From an uncultured Thermoanaerobaculia bacterium (GTDB lineage Bacteria > Acidobacteriota > Thermoanaerobaculia > Multivoradales > Multivoraceae), in assembly GCA_951812325.1 (NCBI GenBank), contig OX638294.1, forward strand, positions 1,962,859 to 2,026,858: 64,000 nucleotides of DNA. Direction: 5' to 3'. Positions within the stretch are counted from its first letter, which is position 1. Every line of letters begins with the position of its first letter. Below the pieces are notes generated by a model. That model made no database searches. It saw nothing but the letters and a program-made list of their open reading frames with translations, and was not told the DNA's origin. The position numbers were made by a program, and so were the translations under genes. Shown piece by piece: positions 1 through 9,331 of this stretch.

Positions 1-385
1 AGCCGCCGTTGCCCCGCACGTCGACGACCAGTCCGGGCGATCGGTAGTACTCCACCGGACCGACGGTCTGGGTGTCGTGGATGGCCCGGGGGGTGAAGTT
101 CGGCCCCTTGTAGCTGGCGAGCTTCCAGGCGGCGCCCTGGACCTCGTTGGCAGGCCGCGGCCGCCAGTCGCGCAGGCCCAGCAGTTCGCCGCCCGCCACT
201 TCGAGCGAGCCGTCCCAGTCGCGGGCGGCGTCGTCGTTCACGCCCAAGCGCACGAGGAGCGAGACCACGTCGTCGCCGGCGAGGACGCCGGCGTCCTGAG
301 CCGACCCGGCGCCGGGCAGTACGGTGAACGCCAGCACGGCCGCCACGACGGCAGCCGAAGCGAAACCAACCTTGTTGTGATGCAT
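1..385 (-). CDS. secreted protein of unrecognised family, N-terminal part (copy A)
   Basis: The gene leaves the window at base 1, so only 128 residues are visible. The start is an ATG with AGGGG four bases upstream. A signal peptide is clear: hydrophobic AAVVAAVLAFTVL followed by a likely cleavage after GSA near residue 27. The mature part begins with DDVVSLLVRLG, then WDGSLEVAGGELLGLRDW and PGLVVDV. The same blocks occur in the same order in the partial gene at 63563..64000, so the two are paralogues. I do not recognise the family. The gene lies 240 bp downstream of the DUF499 gene on the same strand and probably has its own promoter. Nothing else is evident in 386-625. Confidence 0.8.
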   Translation of the reverse strand, partial: MHHNKVGFASAAVVAAVLAFTVLPGAGSAQDAGVLAGDDVVSLLVRLGVNDDAARDWDGSLEVAGGELLGLRDWRPRPANEVQGAAWKLASYKGPNFTPRAIHDTQTVGPVEYYRSPGLVVDVRGNGG

Positions 386-625
386 GGCCCCTAGCTTAGC
401 CCGCAGGCGGTGCAGGCGCCGCCCTGGCGCCAATCTCCGCTTTGCTCCGATCAGCAACCTGAAAACCGCCCCGAACCAGGCTGCCCGTGCGGACGGGCCG
501 TATCACGGCCGCGTCGGACGGCCCGATTCGGTGACACTCGACACGCAACCGGCTCAACTCCCGATCAACCGCCGTTCAGGCTCATCTTCGTATGGGACCT
601 AACCCGGATCGAATCGAGAGCGGGC

Positions 626-3600
626 CTACTCCGCCCTCAAATCCTCGGACACCTGCGTCAGCACATCGTTCAGAGCTTCACGCGCCTCGCTCGGGGCCTC
701 CTCCCCCAGCACGACACCCACCCGGAACTTGAGCCCCCAACCCGCGCCGACGCTCAAGAGTTCCGGAAGGCGCTCGGCGAGGTCCTGGATGCGGTCCGGT
801 TCCAGCAACGCTTGGGAAACGGGTGGTTTCGGCGGCGTCTCAGGGGCGTCCTTCGGCCTCCGCAGCTTGAGAGAATCGGCGCGCTCCGCGCTGACGGACG
901 TGCTGCCCTCCGCCACCTCCAGCCAACGGCTCACCACCGCGTTGTCGATCCCCTCGCGCAGCAGCCCCCAGGGTACGGGTTCTCCCCGCTTCTGCGAGAG
1001 CGCCCGCCCAAGCGACCAGCCGCTGGTCCCACCGTCGCTCCAACCGCCCGGCAGCGCTTCCTCGACCAGCTCCTGCGGGGTCAGGCCTTCAGGCGGCGGC
1101 TGCAGCACGGCGTGCCCGTCCAGCGCGCCGTAGGGGACCTCCTCCTTCCAGACGGAAGTCGGGCCGTTGCGCAACCAGACGATCCCCTCCTTCACCGCCT
1201 GCTCGACCGCCTCACAAAGCACATCCTCGGGGCACCGCGGCACCTCGAAGAGGTCTTCGTAACCCTCGCGCGGCACCGTCACCGTGAAGCCGCCGGCGAA
1301 GTACTCCCGGAGGTCGGCGAACCCGACTCCGGCGGCGCCTTCCGCCGTAAGACCCGGCAACGACCCGGGCGTCAGCAGCGTCGGCGCGAGCCGCGCCAGC
1401 TCGGCGCCGCCCGGCAGCAGCACGTCCAGCGCCGGGTCGTGGCTGGACTCGGCATCCACCGGCTCGCGCCACCAGGTCCGGTGACTGCCGTCGGGCCGCA
1501 CCAGTCGAGCGGCGAGCAGGCCGCGTTCCACGCCTTGCAGCACCGTCTCCCGAACGACCGCCGGCTTCAGCATCTTCGGCAGGTGGGGATAACGGGCGAA
1601 TGCTCCCGCCAGGTCCTTCACGAGGCGTGAGGGTTCGCCCTCGCGCCAGAGATCGTACGGCCCTTCGGGAAGGAGGGCTTCCGCATCGACCGGCGTCTCG
1701 CGAATGCGAGTCCGCTCGTCGCCCTTGATCTCCAGGAACAGCGGTCCTGCCGCCCCCGGCAGCTTGAACGCCTGCTCGGCGCCCTCCGCGCTCACGGTGA
1801 CGACGATGCGGTAGGCCTGCCTGACCGCATCGGGAACCCGCTGCCTCGCGCCGCGAAGCCTCTGGTTGAGGCGTTCCCGCCGGACGGCATCCACGGACCG
1901 CCCTTCCAACTGGCTCTGCACCTCCTCCCAGCCCAGCAGGGCGCGCACACTGCTGCGGACGGCCTCCAGGCCATCGCGCGACGGCACGGCGAGGACCAGC
2001 GCGTTGCGATGGACCCGCGGCCGGTCGGCGCCGGTCGTCTCGGTGAGGTAGCGGCGCGCCAAAGCGCTCGGCTTGCCCGACTCGGAAACGGCGGCAGGCC
2101 CGAGCACGGCGTAGCGGAAGCTGCCGTCGTCGCCCACGTCCCGGGGCGAGGCGGGCAGCATGTGGACGACGGCGCCGGCCGCGCGAGCGCCGTCCGTCAG
2201 CAGCTTCAGCTTGCGCGTAGCCTCTTCGAGCCGCAGCTCGACGGCACGCTCGGTCACCCGCTCGGCGCAGGCCTCGTCATGCATCTGCCGCAGGTTCGGA
2301 CGGTTGCCGAGCCGCCACGACTTGGGAAAACCCGCGGCCGCTTCCCCGGCCTCGCCATCATCTTCGTCGTCCAGGAACCACGAGAGCTCGCGCCACCGGG
2401 CCAGGCCCTTTCGCAGCGCGATCTCATCCGGGCCGCCCGCGCCGACCATCCGCAGCAACTCCGGCGTCGACGCCTTCCGGCCCACCGGCTGCGAGTAGAG
2501 AAACACCGAAACCACCGCCTGCTCCACCTCGCGCCCGCCTGCCAAGGTGGGCAGCTCTTCCTGGATGCTGGCGGCCTTCATCATCTCCGCTTCGAGGAGG
2601 GTCGCCCAGTCGGTTGGCGAACCCTCGCCCCGCTCGGAACCGGCTACGCCTGCCAACTCGCGCACGGCTTCGGAGATGCCCGACCCGCCCGCAGGCCGAA
2701 GCAGCGTCGACGCACCGATCAGGGGACTCGAGTCACAGGACTCCGCCTCGCGCAGGGCGGTGGCCAGCGTGCGCAGGATGCCGCGCGTCCGCTGGAAGCC
2801 GGAGAGCTGGGTCCAGCGGCTGTAGAAGACGTCGGTCAGGTCCGGGTGGAACGGGAAGCTCTCCTCGAACCGACCTTCCTCCCTGCTCTTCGCCTTGGCA
2901 GTCGTCTCGTCGAGTCTCGCCAGCTCACGCACCGCACCGATCGCCTCGGACCGCCAGGATTCCCGGTCCCGCAGAGCCTCCGGCTCGAAGAACCGGCGCC
3001 GAAGCACCTCCGCCACATCCTCGCGCCGGACCGGCTGAACGCCTTCCTCCCGCTGCCGGCGAAACACGTCGAAGAGATCGCCGATCAGCTTCCGGCCCTC
3101 GGTTCCCTGCTGCCGGGCGGGGTCGGTGGCAAGCAGCGACGCGACCATCGCCGCCCGGTCGACCTTGGTCACGGCCTGCACCAGGTACTGGAAGAAGTCG
3201 ACCAGGCGGTCTCGCCACATGCGATCCTGCCCCGCCTTCTCCCGGGCGTACATGAGGACCTCGTCGACCAGGATCAGTGTGCCCAGGCCCCGCTCCTGCG
3301 GGCGTTCCAGGAGCCTGGCCAGCAGCGGCTCCGCCGGCGGCGTCTCGCGCTCCTCGGCCCGGCCGTCGCCGTGAATCGAGCGCAGCCCATCGTCGCCGTC
3401 GAGCTGGTAGGCGAGCACGCTCCACGGATGGCGAAGCGTGCGCGTACCGCCCGCCGGCGATCGCACGCCCTCGATGCCGCGCTCCACGTCGATCTTGTCG
3501 AAGCAGAGCGCCGCAGCATGGGCGCCCGGGAGCCGCCCGCCGGCGTGCTCGCGAAACTCGCGAACCGCCGTCGCGTCCGGCAACGCCTCCGGCGCCCGGA

Positions 3601-3907
3601 ACAGGTGGTACAGCGTGATCAGGGTGTGCGTCTTGCCGCCGCCATAGGTCAGTTCCAGCTGGCGCACCGCCTTGTCGCTCTTCCCGGCCAGCCGCACCGC
3701 CACGTCCTTGACCAGCTCGCGCAGAGCGTAGGTCGGATAGGTCAGCGCGAAGAACTTCTCCGGCTCCTCGTACACCGGCCGTTGCCCCCGCTGCAGCGTC
3801 ACCTCGTGCAGGTCCGCCGCAAACTCCGCCAGAGACAGTTCGCCGGTGCGGAGCTCGTCCTTCAGCGGGACGACCTCGTGCCAGGGTCTGGGGCGGCGCC
3901 TGTTCAT
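626..3907 (-). CDS. DUF499-type P-loop ATPase of a defence island
   Basis: A 1093-residue protein with a Walker A motif YGGGKTHT (residues 88-95) and a Walker B-like LILVDEVLMYA near residues 209-219, the layout of DUF499 ATPases. These are large AAA+-type proteins found beside DUF1156 methyltransferases and broadly comparable to BREX BrxC/PglY. The C-terminal half is rich in charged helices without further recognised domains. It is the last gene of the leftward defence operon, 49 bp after the TOPRIM-like gene. From family context it probably powers or assembles the methylase/helicase complex on DNA; that role is inferred. The ATG with the N-terminus MNRRRPRPWHEVVPL fits family starts. Confidence 0.85.
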   Translation of the reverse strand: MNRRRPRPWHEVVPLKDELRTGELSLAEFAADLHEVTLQRGQRPVYEEPEKFFALTYPTYALRELVKDVAVRLAGKSDKAVRQLELTYGGGKTHTLITLYHLFRAPEALPDATAVREFREHAGGRLPGAHAAALCFDKIDVERGIEGVRSPAGGTRTLRHPWSVLAYQLDGDDGLRSIHGDGRAEERETPPAEPLLARLLERPQERGLGTLILVDEVLMYAREKAGQDRMWRDRLVDFFQYLVQAVTKVDRAAMVASLLATDPARQQGTEGRKLIGDLFDVFRRQREEGVQPVRREDVAEVLRRRFFEPEALRDRESWRSEAIGAVRELARLDETTAKAKSREEGRFEESFPFHPDLTDVFYSRWTQLSGFQRTRGILRTLATALREAESCDSSPLIGASTLLRPAGGSGISEAVRELAGVAGSERGEGSPTDWATLLEAEMMKAASIQEELPTLAGGREVEQAVVSVFLYSQPVGRKASTPELLRMVGAGGPDEIALRKGLARWRELSWFLDDEDDGEAGEAAAGFPKSWRLGNRPNLRQMHDEACAERVTERAVELRLEEATRKLKLLTDGARAAGAVVHMLPASPRDVGDDGSFRYAVLGPAAVSESGKPSALARRYLTETTGADRPRVHRNALVLAVPSRDGLEAVRSSVRALLGWEEVQSQLEGRSVDAVRRERLNQRLRGARQRVPDAVRQAYRIVVTVSAEGAEQAFKLPGAAGPLFLEIKGDERTRIRETPVDAEALLPEGPYDLWREGEPSRLVKDLAGAFARYPHLPKMLKPAVVRETVLQGVERGLLAARLVRPDGSHRTWWREPVDAESSHDPALDVLLPGGAELARLAPTLLTPGSLPGLTAEGAAGVGFADLREYFAGGFTVTVPREGYEDLFEVPRCPEDVLCEAVEQAVKEGIVWLRNGPTSVWKEEVPYGALDGHAVLQPPPEGLTPQELVEEALPGGWSDGGTSGWSLGRALSQKRGEPVPWGLLREGIDNAVVSRWLEVAEGSTSVSAERADSLKLRRPKDAPETPPKPPVSQALLEPDRIQDLAERLPELLSVGAGWGLKFRVGVVLGEEAPSEAREALNDVLTQVSEDLRAE

Positions 3908-3956
3908 CGCAAGGGAGCAGGCATGCTACACGGGCGACGCGCCGTCGGCGGAGGAG

Positions 3957-4528
3957 TCAGGCGGCCGCCACGAGATGCTCCAGCCGCCTTGCGAGAGCAT
4001 CGAAGTCCTCCGGGCATTTTCGGCGGATCGCGCTGATGCGCCGAGCGGCTTCCTCCCCCAGAGGCCTCCGGCCGCCTCCCGGTGCGTCCGCAACATCTCG
4101 TTCCTTGGCCAGTCTGTCGAAGTAGCGCTCCTTCACGTTAACCTCGGCGCGCACATCGGACCAGCGCCACTTCGACGGCAATTCCAGACCCGAAAGCGTC
4201 CAGGTCTCCAGTTCCTCCCAAGCGTTTTCCGCCAGAAAGGGCTTCGTGGCGCCGAACTCCTTTTCGATGGCGTCAAGGCGCGTCCGCCGGCCCTTCTCGC
4301 CATCCCGGTCCACGCAGAGAACGTAGATGTCCACCATGCCCCGATAGCGGTCCACGACATCGGCCAGGCGGTCCGACTTCAGCGCTTCGCCGATACCGCC
4401 CAGCAGGGGCTCCTGACAGACCACGACGCGAGCGGACCCCTTGCCGAGTTCCCTCAACAGCCGCTTGAAGAGGGGCTTGAGGAGGTACTGGTCTTTGCGG
4501 AATCCTCCGGGACGACGAGGATGTTCAC
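3957..4528 (-). pseudogene. TOPRIM-like partner of the upstream ATPase, frameshifted
   Basis: A GTG at 4528 overlaps the TGA of the ATPase gene (GTGA) and opens with VNILVVPED. The frame then goes off and soon hits a stop. One frame over, the sequence continues as FRKDQYLLKPLFKRLLRELG and runs uninterrupted to 3957. One extra T at about 4501-4502 (GATTCC to GATTTCC) would join both parts into a protein of about 190 residues. The PED near the start and CVDRDG further in look like the Glu and DxD of a TOPRIM fold. Later come FLAENAWEELETW and a charged C-terminus. As read, the only uninterrupted product would start at internal codons such as the TTG/ATG-like sites near 4457 and would lack the first strand. 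The lesion could be real decay or a base error. Confidence 0.6.
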
Positions 4529-5850
4529 GATCCGCCGATGCCGTCGCCGGCGAAGAACACGGCGTCTTCCATCCAACCCGAAGAGTGAAGCCTGCCCAGC
4601 CCCTGGGACTCTCGCAAGCGTTCGGCGTCTGGCAGTTCGGCGACCGGCCGAATCACGGCGTCGTTCGTGTCCGGGCGACGGCAGACGACGGAGGTGTTCC
4701 TGAACGTTTCGTCGCTCACCATCGAGAGAAGAGCCGGGGAGTGCGTAGTCGCCAGGACCTGCAGGTGCCCCTTCGACGTCTGGCTCTCGATCAGGTCGAC
4801 CAGGAGGCGCAGGCGCGTCGGGTGGATGCCGCTTTCGATCTCCTCGAAAACGCAGAGGCCAGTCCGCTCCGGATCCAGAATTGCCAGCAAGATCGACACA
4901 TCCGCGGTCAACAGAACCGCCAACATGCAGAGAAACCGCAGCGTCCCGTCCGAGGCCGCATGGGAGGAGACCCTTCGGCCGCCGGCTTCTCGAAGTGCGA
5001 GCTGGACCCTGCCCGTCGGATCGACCGGAAACTCGAAGTCCTCCACGTCCATCGGCGTCAACTCGCGCGCCCACTCCACGAGGTTCCGCCGTTTCGCCCT
5101 GTCGGCACATAGCTCCTGGAGCACCGTCGGAAGGTTGTCGCCACGGTCGCCGAGCACGGTTTGACCCGGGAACGCGGACCGCCGCATGCGGGCGGGCGAG
5201 AAGTCCGGAAAGCGCATGTTGGCCAGCATGCGCTGCATCAACCGGGCCTCGTCCCTGTGGCGGCGAGCGACTGCCTCGTCCCTCTGAATCGTCAACAGGG
5301 CAGGCCAATCACGGTACACGCGGAGGCGGAGTGCACGCTCCTCCTGCTCGCCGTTGGCGGCGAGTCCTATCGGCATGTGGCCGGGACTCGCTGGCTCAAC
5401 AACGGGGTCTGCCGGATCAAGGCGGCTGACGAAAGCCGTTTCGCCCGCGTAGCGGAGACTCTCGTGAGCTACGCAGAACGGCAGCGCTCCATTCGATTCC
5501 CGGTTCACCTCGATGTCGTAGTCCCACGGCCCGACGTCGCCGTGGCCGGAGTCCTCCTGCCACTTGTGCTGCATGCTCACGGTCAGGCGAAACGAGTCCT
5601 CTCCGAAGCGGACGATCTCATCGACCCCGCCTCTGACCGGCATCCATTCCTCCTGGCCGCCGGCGCCGTACCGGCCTCCGAGGATGTCGGCCAGCCGGTA
5701 GCCGCGGCCGATGCCGTGCAGGAACCGGAGCGCATCGCGGACATTGCTCTTGCCGCTCGCGTTGGCGCCGACCAGCACGGTGAACGGCCCCATCCGGAGT
5801 CTCTCGTCTGCGAAGTTCTTGAAGTTCCGGAGCCGGAGTTCGGTGAGCAT
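4525..5850 (-). CDS. ABC/SMC-like AAA ATPase (AAA_21, OLD/RecF-like)
   Basis: A 441-residue ATPase starting MLTELRLRNFKNF, the typical RecF/OLD-like opening. Walker A is GANASGKSN (residues 28-36). Walker B with its catalytic glutamates lies in CVFEEIESGIHP around residue 335, and the H-loop is TTHSP near residue 368. The gene starts 9 bp after the DUF1156 methyltransferase and its stop overlaps the GTG of a TOPRIM-like gene. An ABC ATPase followed directly by a small TOPRIM protein is the layout of PARIS (AriA/AriB) and similar nuclease pairs. The ATPase probably senses a phage product and controls the nuclease; this is inferred from architecture. DNA gyrase or housekeeping RecF roles are unlikely in this context. 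Confidence 0.85.
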   Translation of the reverse strand: MLTELRLRNFKNFADERLRMGPFTVLVGANASGKSNVRDALRFLHGIGRGYRLADILGGRYGAGGQEEWMPVRGGVDEIVRFGEDSFRLTVSMQHKWQEDSGHGDVGPWDYDIEVNRESNGALPFCVAHESLRYAGETAFVSRLDPADPVVEPASPGHMPIGLAANGEQEERALRLRVYRDWPALLTIQRDEAVARRHRDEARLMQRMLANMRFPDFSPARMRRSAFPGQTVLGDRGDNLPTVLQELCADRAKRRNLVEWARELTPMDVEDFEFPVDPTGRVQLALREAGGRRVSSHAASDGTLRFLCMLAVLLTADVSILLAILDPERTGLCVFEEIESGIHPTRLRLLVDLIESQTSKGHLQVLATTHSPALLSMVSDETFRNTSVVCRRPDTNDAVIRPVAELPDAERLRESQGLGRLHSSGWMEDAVFFAGDGIGGS

Positions 5851-5859
5851 CGAACGAAC

Positions 5860-8800
5860 CTACAGCATGCTCCGTTGACTCGGCGCCGACGCGGCGGCGC
5901 CACTGCCCTGCAGGTGATTCTGGATCGACTCCAGGACAGACCGCTCCTCGGAGCCTTCGGCGGCAAGTTCGATGACAGCCTGGACGAGCCGCGCGAACAG
6001 TTCGTGCCGCCACAGGCCGCGGTCGGCCAGGTAGCGGTCCACGCGGCCCTGCTCGCCCGTCTTCCACAGCTGCATCAGGCGGTGCACAGAGTCGATCAGG
6101 GGCGCCGGTTCGCCGCCGGCGGAGGGCTCGCCCAAGCCTCGGTTTCGGCGGCGGTTCCACGGCTTGAGCCGCGCTTCCGACCCGGATGTCGTGGGGGCCG
6201 GCCCCTCGTCGTCGCCATCTTCGTCCGGGGACCGGGCTGCCGCGGCGGCACCGCCGCGCGCCAGCAGGTCGAGACCGCCGGCGAGGTCGGCGTCCGAGAG
6301 GTTGCACGAGACCGCGTAGAGGATGCACACCCCCGCCGGCGCGGCGTCCAACCCGAAGTCGTTGCGGTGCAACAGGTAGTAGGTCGTCAGATCGTCGAGT
6401 TCCGTTGGCGCGCCGGGCTCGGCTTCGAGCAGCCGGTTGACGACGAAGGTCACGACGATGCGCCGCACCTGGCGCAGGAACTCCGCCACGGAGAGCGTCT
6501 CCCGAGGCGCATCCGCCTTCTTGACGATCGGATGGCGGCTGAAGGCCTCGAGCGCGGGGCCGGTCGCCGCCCACACGAAGTCCGGTCCGCGGATGCCAGC
6601 ATCCCAGAACCGCCGCAGGCTCTCCGTGATGTTGGACCGCATCTCGGCCAGCACCGCGGCGTCCCAGCCTGGCCGGGCGGCAGCCGGCCGCCGCCGGCAG
6701 ACGAGCCAGATCGAGGAGGAGAGCGCCGCCGAGGCCAGGGAGCGCTGGCGGTTCAGCCGCTCAGTCTGAATGGGCCAGGAGCCGCAGGCGACGAAGCCCG
6801 CTCGAATCAGCGCCGAGACCAGCGTCTCCCAGGCGTCGGGCTGCTTGTTGGCGAACACGATCACGAGGCGACCGTCGTCGCGCAGCGCATCATGGAAGCG
6901 GCCGAAGGCGCGCGCCATGCCGTCCTCGTAGTTCCGCTTCGAGGCATCCCGGTCGCCCCCGAAGCGGCTCGCGTCGTCGATCAGCTCTCCGTCGCCCTTG
7001 CCGCCGGAGGCATCCCGGTTCCATTTGGGACCGAGCGGTGCGGCGAAGGCGGCGTCCAGCTCGGGCGACACGCCGTGGACGGCCCGCCGCAGCCAGACGT
7101 GGAAGAAGTCCATCAGGTCGGAGTACGGGATCGCGTCGTAGTACGGCGGGTCCGTGCAGATGACGTCGAAGCCCACCGTCCTCAGCCCGATCGCACTCTG
7201 AGAACGCACATCAACCGCTCGCGCCCTCAGGAGCGCCTGGGTGCCGTGATCAAAGTAGCGAGCCACCCACTCCGTCATCCCTCTGAAGCTGCCCGCGGTC
7301 TTGGACAGTGGGTTGACCTCGCAGAAGTCCCAGACCATGGGCAGGGCGAAGCGTGCGAATGTGCCGCGGACGGCCTCAAGACCCTGAATCCAGGAACAAA
7401 CACCACTGCTGTAGTCCGTGAGCTTGCTGAACACGCACGACAGGTTCACGCTCAGGGCCTCCCGCCACTCTCTCGGGTAGCTGCCCGTGCCGCCCCCGGA
7501 GTTGCGTAGCGCCTGGACGAAAGCCCCCAGCGCGAGCAACTGCCGGTTCGTGAACAGCTTCCGCCACGTATCGAAGCCGTAGCGGGGAATCCGCATTCCG
7601 AGGGCCTTCTCGTCCGGCGTCGGCTCCCCCGGAAGGCCGAACGGAATCTCCGCGAAGAGTGCCCGCAGCTCCTCTTCACCGACCGACGCCGCCTTCACCT
7701 CGACTTCGGTGGGCAACCGGTACTCCTTGCCCTGTTGCCCGTCGATGACCACGGCCGTCATCCGCTCGCCGAGCCGGCCCGCACGCCCCTCGTTGCGCAA
7801 ATCGGCCATCGTCGAGATGCCGTCGCAGCAGGGGCAGGCGGCGCCGCTGCGGCTCATCGTCCCGGCGCCCAGACGGCGGTCGTGCTCGCGGCGCTGCGCC
7901 GGGTTCCCCTCGCCTGCCGGCACGCCGTGCTCCACAGCGAACTCCACGCCGGCGCCGTCCTCCCGCGGTGTCATCGAGAGCAGCGCCCGCTTGCCCGGCT
8001 TCTTGCACAGCCAGCGCGTCTTGAGCAAGGGAAGCTCCGCCCGGCAATTCGGACAACGGATCGTCCGCGCCCACAGGTAGGCAACCGTGGGCTTCGCGAC
8101 CCAGCGCGGATTCGCTTCGTTCTCCAGGTAGGCGGGGTCGAACTCCGCGTTCAACCCGGCGACCGAGACGTTCCCGTGGGCGTCCGGTTCGAGCAGCCGC
8201 GGTGGGCGCTGCCTGAACCGCGTCTCGGGAAACTGGATGGCAGCGTTTCGCCTTCTCCGCCCCTTGCGCCGCACCGGCTCGAAGTCCGCGTAGGTCGGGT
8301 AGCGGTTCGCCAGATTGCGCCGGGCTTCGGCCAGAACCCGGCGCCCCCACGCCCGCAGATGCCACGGGAACCCGGCCTCAAGCGTCGGCCCCGCAGAATC
8401 CGCCCGCTTGAGCGCACCGAGCGGGTCGTCCGGCGCCTCGGGGACCCCGGCCTGGAGCGTCGGCCCCGCAAGATCGGCCCCTGTGGAGGAGCGCGGTTCG
8501 GCGGACCCGTCGAGCAACGCCGAGCGCACCTGCACCGGGTCACCGTCACCGTGGCCCAACCGCCGCAATTCCTCGCGCAGCGCGGCCTTCCTGGTAACGC
8601 CCCGCGCCTTGAGGCACGCCTCGACAAAGGTGCGGTCGCGCACGGCAAAGTCCGGCAGCGGCAGCTCCTGCCCCGCGACCAACCGCGGGTAGTGCAGCGT
8701 GCAGCGCAGCACGAACCAGGCAACCGGATTCAGGTCCGACGCGGTGACCTCGCAGCCCAACCGCATCGCCTCCAGAGGGATCGCTCCGCCGCCCGCGAAC

Positions 8801-9216
8801 GGATCGAGAACCCGCGGCGCCCGACCGCCGAACGCCTCCCGGATCTCCTCCCGCAGATTCTCCAGCTCCGGGTCGCTCTCGCGGCCCCAGTGAAGCACTC
8901 CGCCGTCCGTTTCGTCCCGGAGCTTCCCGGCCCGGGTCTGCCGCTGGCGCACCTCGCCCGCGATGCGCGCCATCAACCGCCGCCGGCCCTCGGCGTCCCC
9001 CGGGTCCGGCAACAGCGTCGCCAGCAACACCGCCCGGCAAGCCGCCAGCGGCCGCCTCGCCGGCCAGATGTGCAGCGTCGAGATGTGTCCGTGCCGGACG
9101 TTCTTCTCGTGAACCGAGTCCAGCGACGTCTGACGCAGCGGAAACGCCGCCTCGATCAGGCGACTGCCGGGGCCTGCCGCTCCCGCCTCCTGCCTCGGAT
9201 TCCGGCGCTCGCTCAT
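5860..9216 (-). CDS. DUF1156 adenine-type DNA methyltransferase
   Basis: An 1118-residue DNA methyltransferase. The DUF1156 N-terminus spans about residues 19-72 and contains AAFPLRQTSLDSVHEKN and HISTLHIWPARRP. The S-adenosylmethionine motif is DPFAGGGAIPLEA (residues 138-150). The catalytic motif is DPPYYD near residue 690, as in N6-adenine or N4-cytosine amino-methylases. Zinc-ribbon-like CPNC and CPCC pairs lie in the middle. DUF1156 enzymes include the PglXI type of BREX type 3. It most likely marks host DNA for the surrounding helicase and ATPases. A short direct repeat of its first 103 coding bases (9069-9171) recurs at 10184-10286, showing that the 5' end was rearranged when the hicAB segment arrived. 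Confidence 0.88.
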   Translation of the reverse strand: MSERRNPRQEAGAAGPGSRLIEAAFPLRQTSLDSVHEKNVRHGHISTLHIWPARRPLAACRAVLLATLLPDPGDAEGRRRLMARIAGEVRQRQTRAGKLRDETDGGVLHWGRESDPELENLREEIREAFGGRAPRVLDPFAGGGAIPLEAMRLGCEVTASDLNPVAWFVLRCTLHYPRLVAGQELPLPDFAVRDRTFVEACLKARGVTRKAALREELRRLGHGDGDPVQVRSALLDGSAEPRSSTGADLAGPTLQAGVPEAPDDPLGALKRADSAGPTLEAGFPWHLRAWGRRVLAEARRNLANRYPTYADFEPVRRKGRRRRNAAIQFPETRFRQRPPRLLEPDAHGNVSVAGLNAEFDPAYLENEANPRWVAKPTVAYLWARTIRCPNCRAELPLLKTRWLCKKPGKRALLSMTPREDGAGVEFAVEHGVPAGEGNPAQRREHDRRLGAGTMSRSGAACPCCDGISTMADLRNEGRAGRLGERMTAVVIDGQQGKEYRLPTEVEVKAASVGEEELRALFAEIPFGLPGEPTPDEKALGMRIPRYGFDTWRKLFTNRQLLALGAFVQALRNSGGGTGSYPREWREALSVNLSCVFSKLTDYSSGVCSWIQGLEAVRGTFARFALPMVWDFCEVNPLSKTAGSFRGMTEWVARYFDHGTQALLRARAVDVRSQSAIGLRTVGFDVICTDPPYYDAIPYSDLMDFFHVWLRRAVHGVSPELDAAFAAPLGPKWNRDASGGKGDGELIDDASRFGGDRDASKRNYEDGMARAFGRFHDALRDDGRLVIVFANKQPDAWETLVSALIRAGFVACGSWPIQTERLNRQRSLASAALSSSIWLVCRRRPAAARPGWDAAVLAEMRSNITESLRRFWDAGIRGPDFVWAATGPALEAFSRHPIVKKADAPRETLSVAEFLRQVRRIVVTFVVNRLLEAEPGAPTELDDLTTYYLLHRNDFGLDAAPAGVCILYAVSCNLSDADLAGGLDLLARGGAAAAARSPDEDGDDEGPAPTTSGSEARLKPWNRRRNRGLGEPSAGGEPAPLIDSVHRLMQLWKTGEQGRVDRYLADRGLWRHELFARLVQAVIELAAEGSEERSVLESIQNHLQGSGAAASAPSQRSML
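9069..9171. repeat. direct repeat of the DUF1156 5' coding segment (unit 1)
   Basis: This 103-bp stretch, coding for the LRQTSLDSVHEKNVRHGHISTLH part of the methyltransferase in pieces, recurs at 10184-10286 in the same orientation with only a handful of mismatches. The repeat offset is 1115 bp and the interval holds the hicAB-like genes. Homology stops abruptly after the codons for HISTLH. Confidence 0.85.
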
Positions 9217-9331
9217 CAGTAACGCTCGGGTTCTATCGCCGACCGGGCCAACTCACCACCGTGGCAACCTTGAGAACAAGCCGCATCGCCGCCAATCGTA
9301 GCCGTCCCGGAGTCGGGTACGATCCGCCGCC

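Noticed and set aside
2009..4036. Long + strand reading frame opposite the DUF499 gene
   Set aside because: Antisense of a gene with clear Walker motifs; the + strand product is Arg/Pro/His-rich without domains, as expected for GC-rich shadows.
626..9216. Complete BREX or DISARM system
   Set aside because: No PglZ, BrxA, BrxB, BrxL, DrmA, DrmB or DrmC could be seen in the window; only related methylase, helicase and ATPase types are present.
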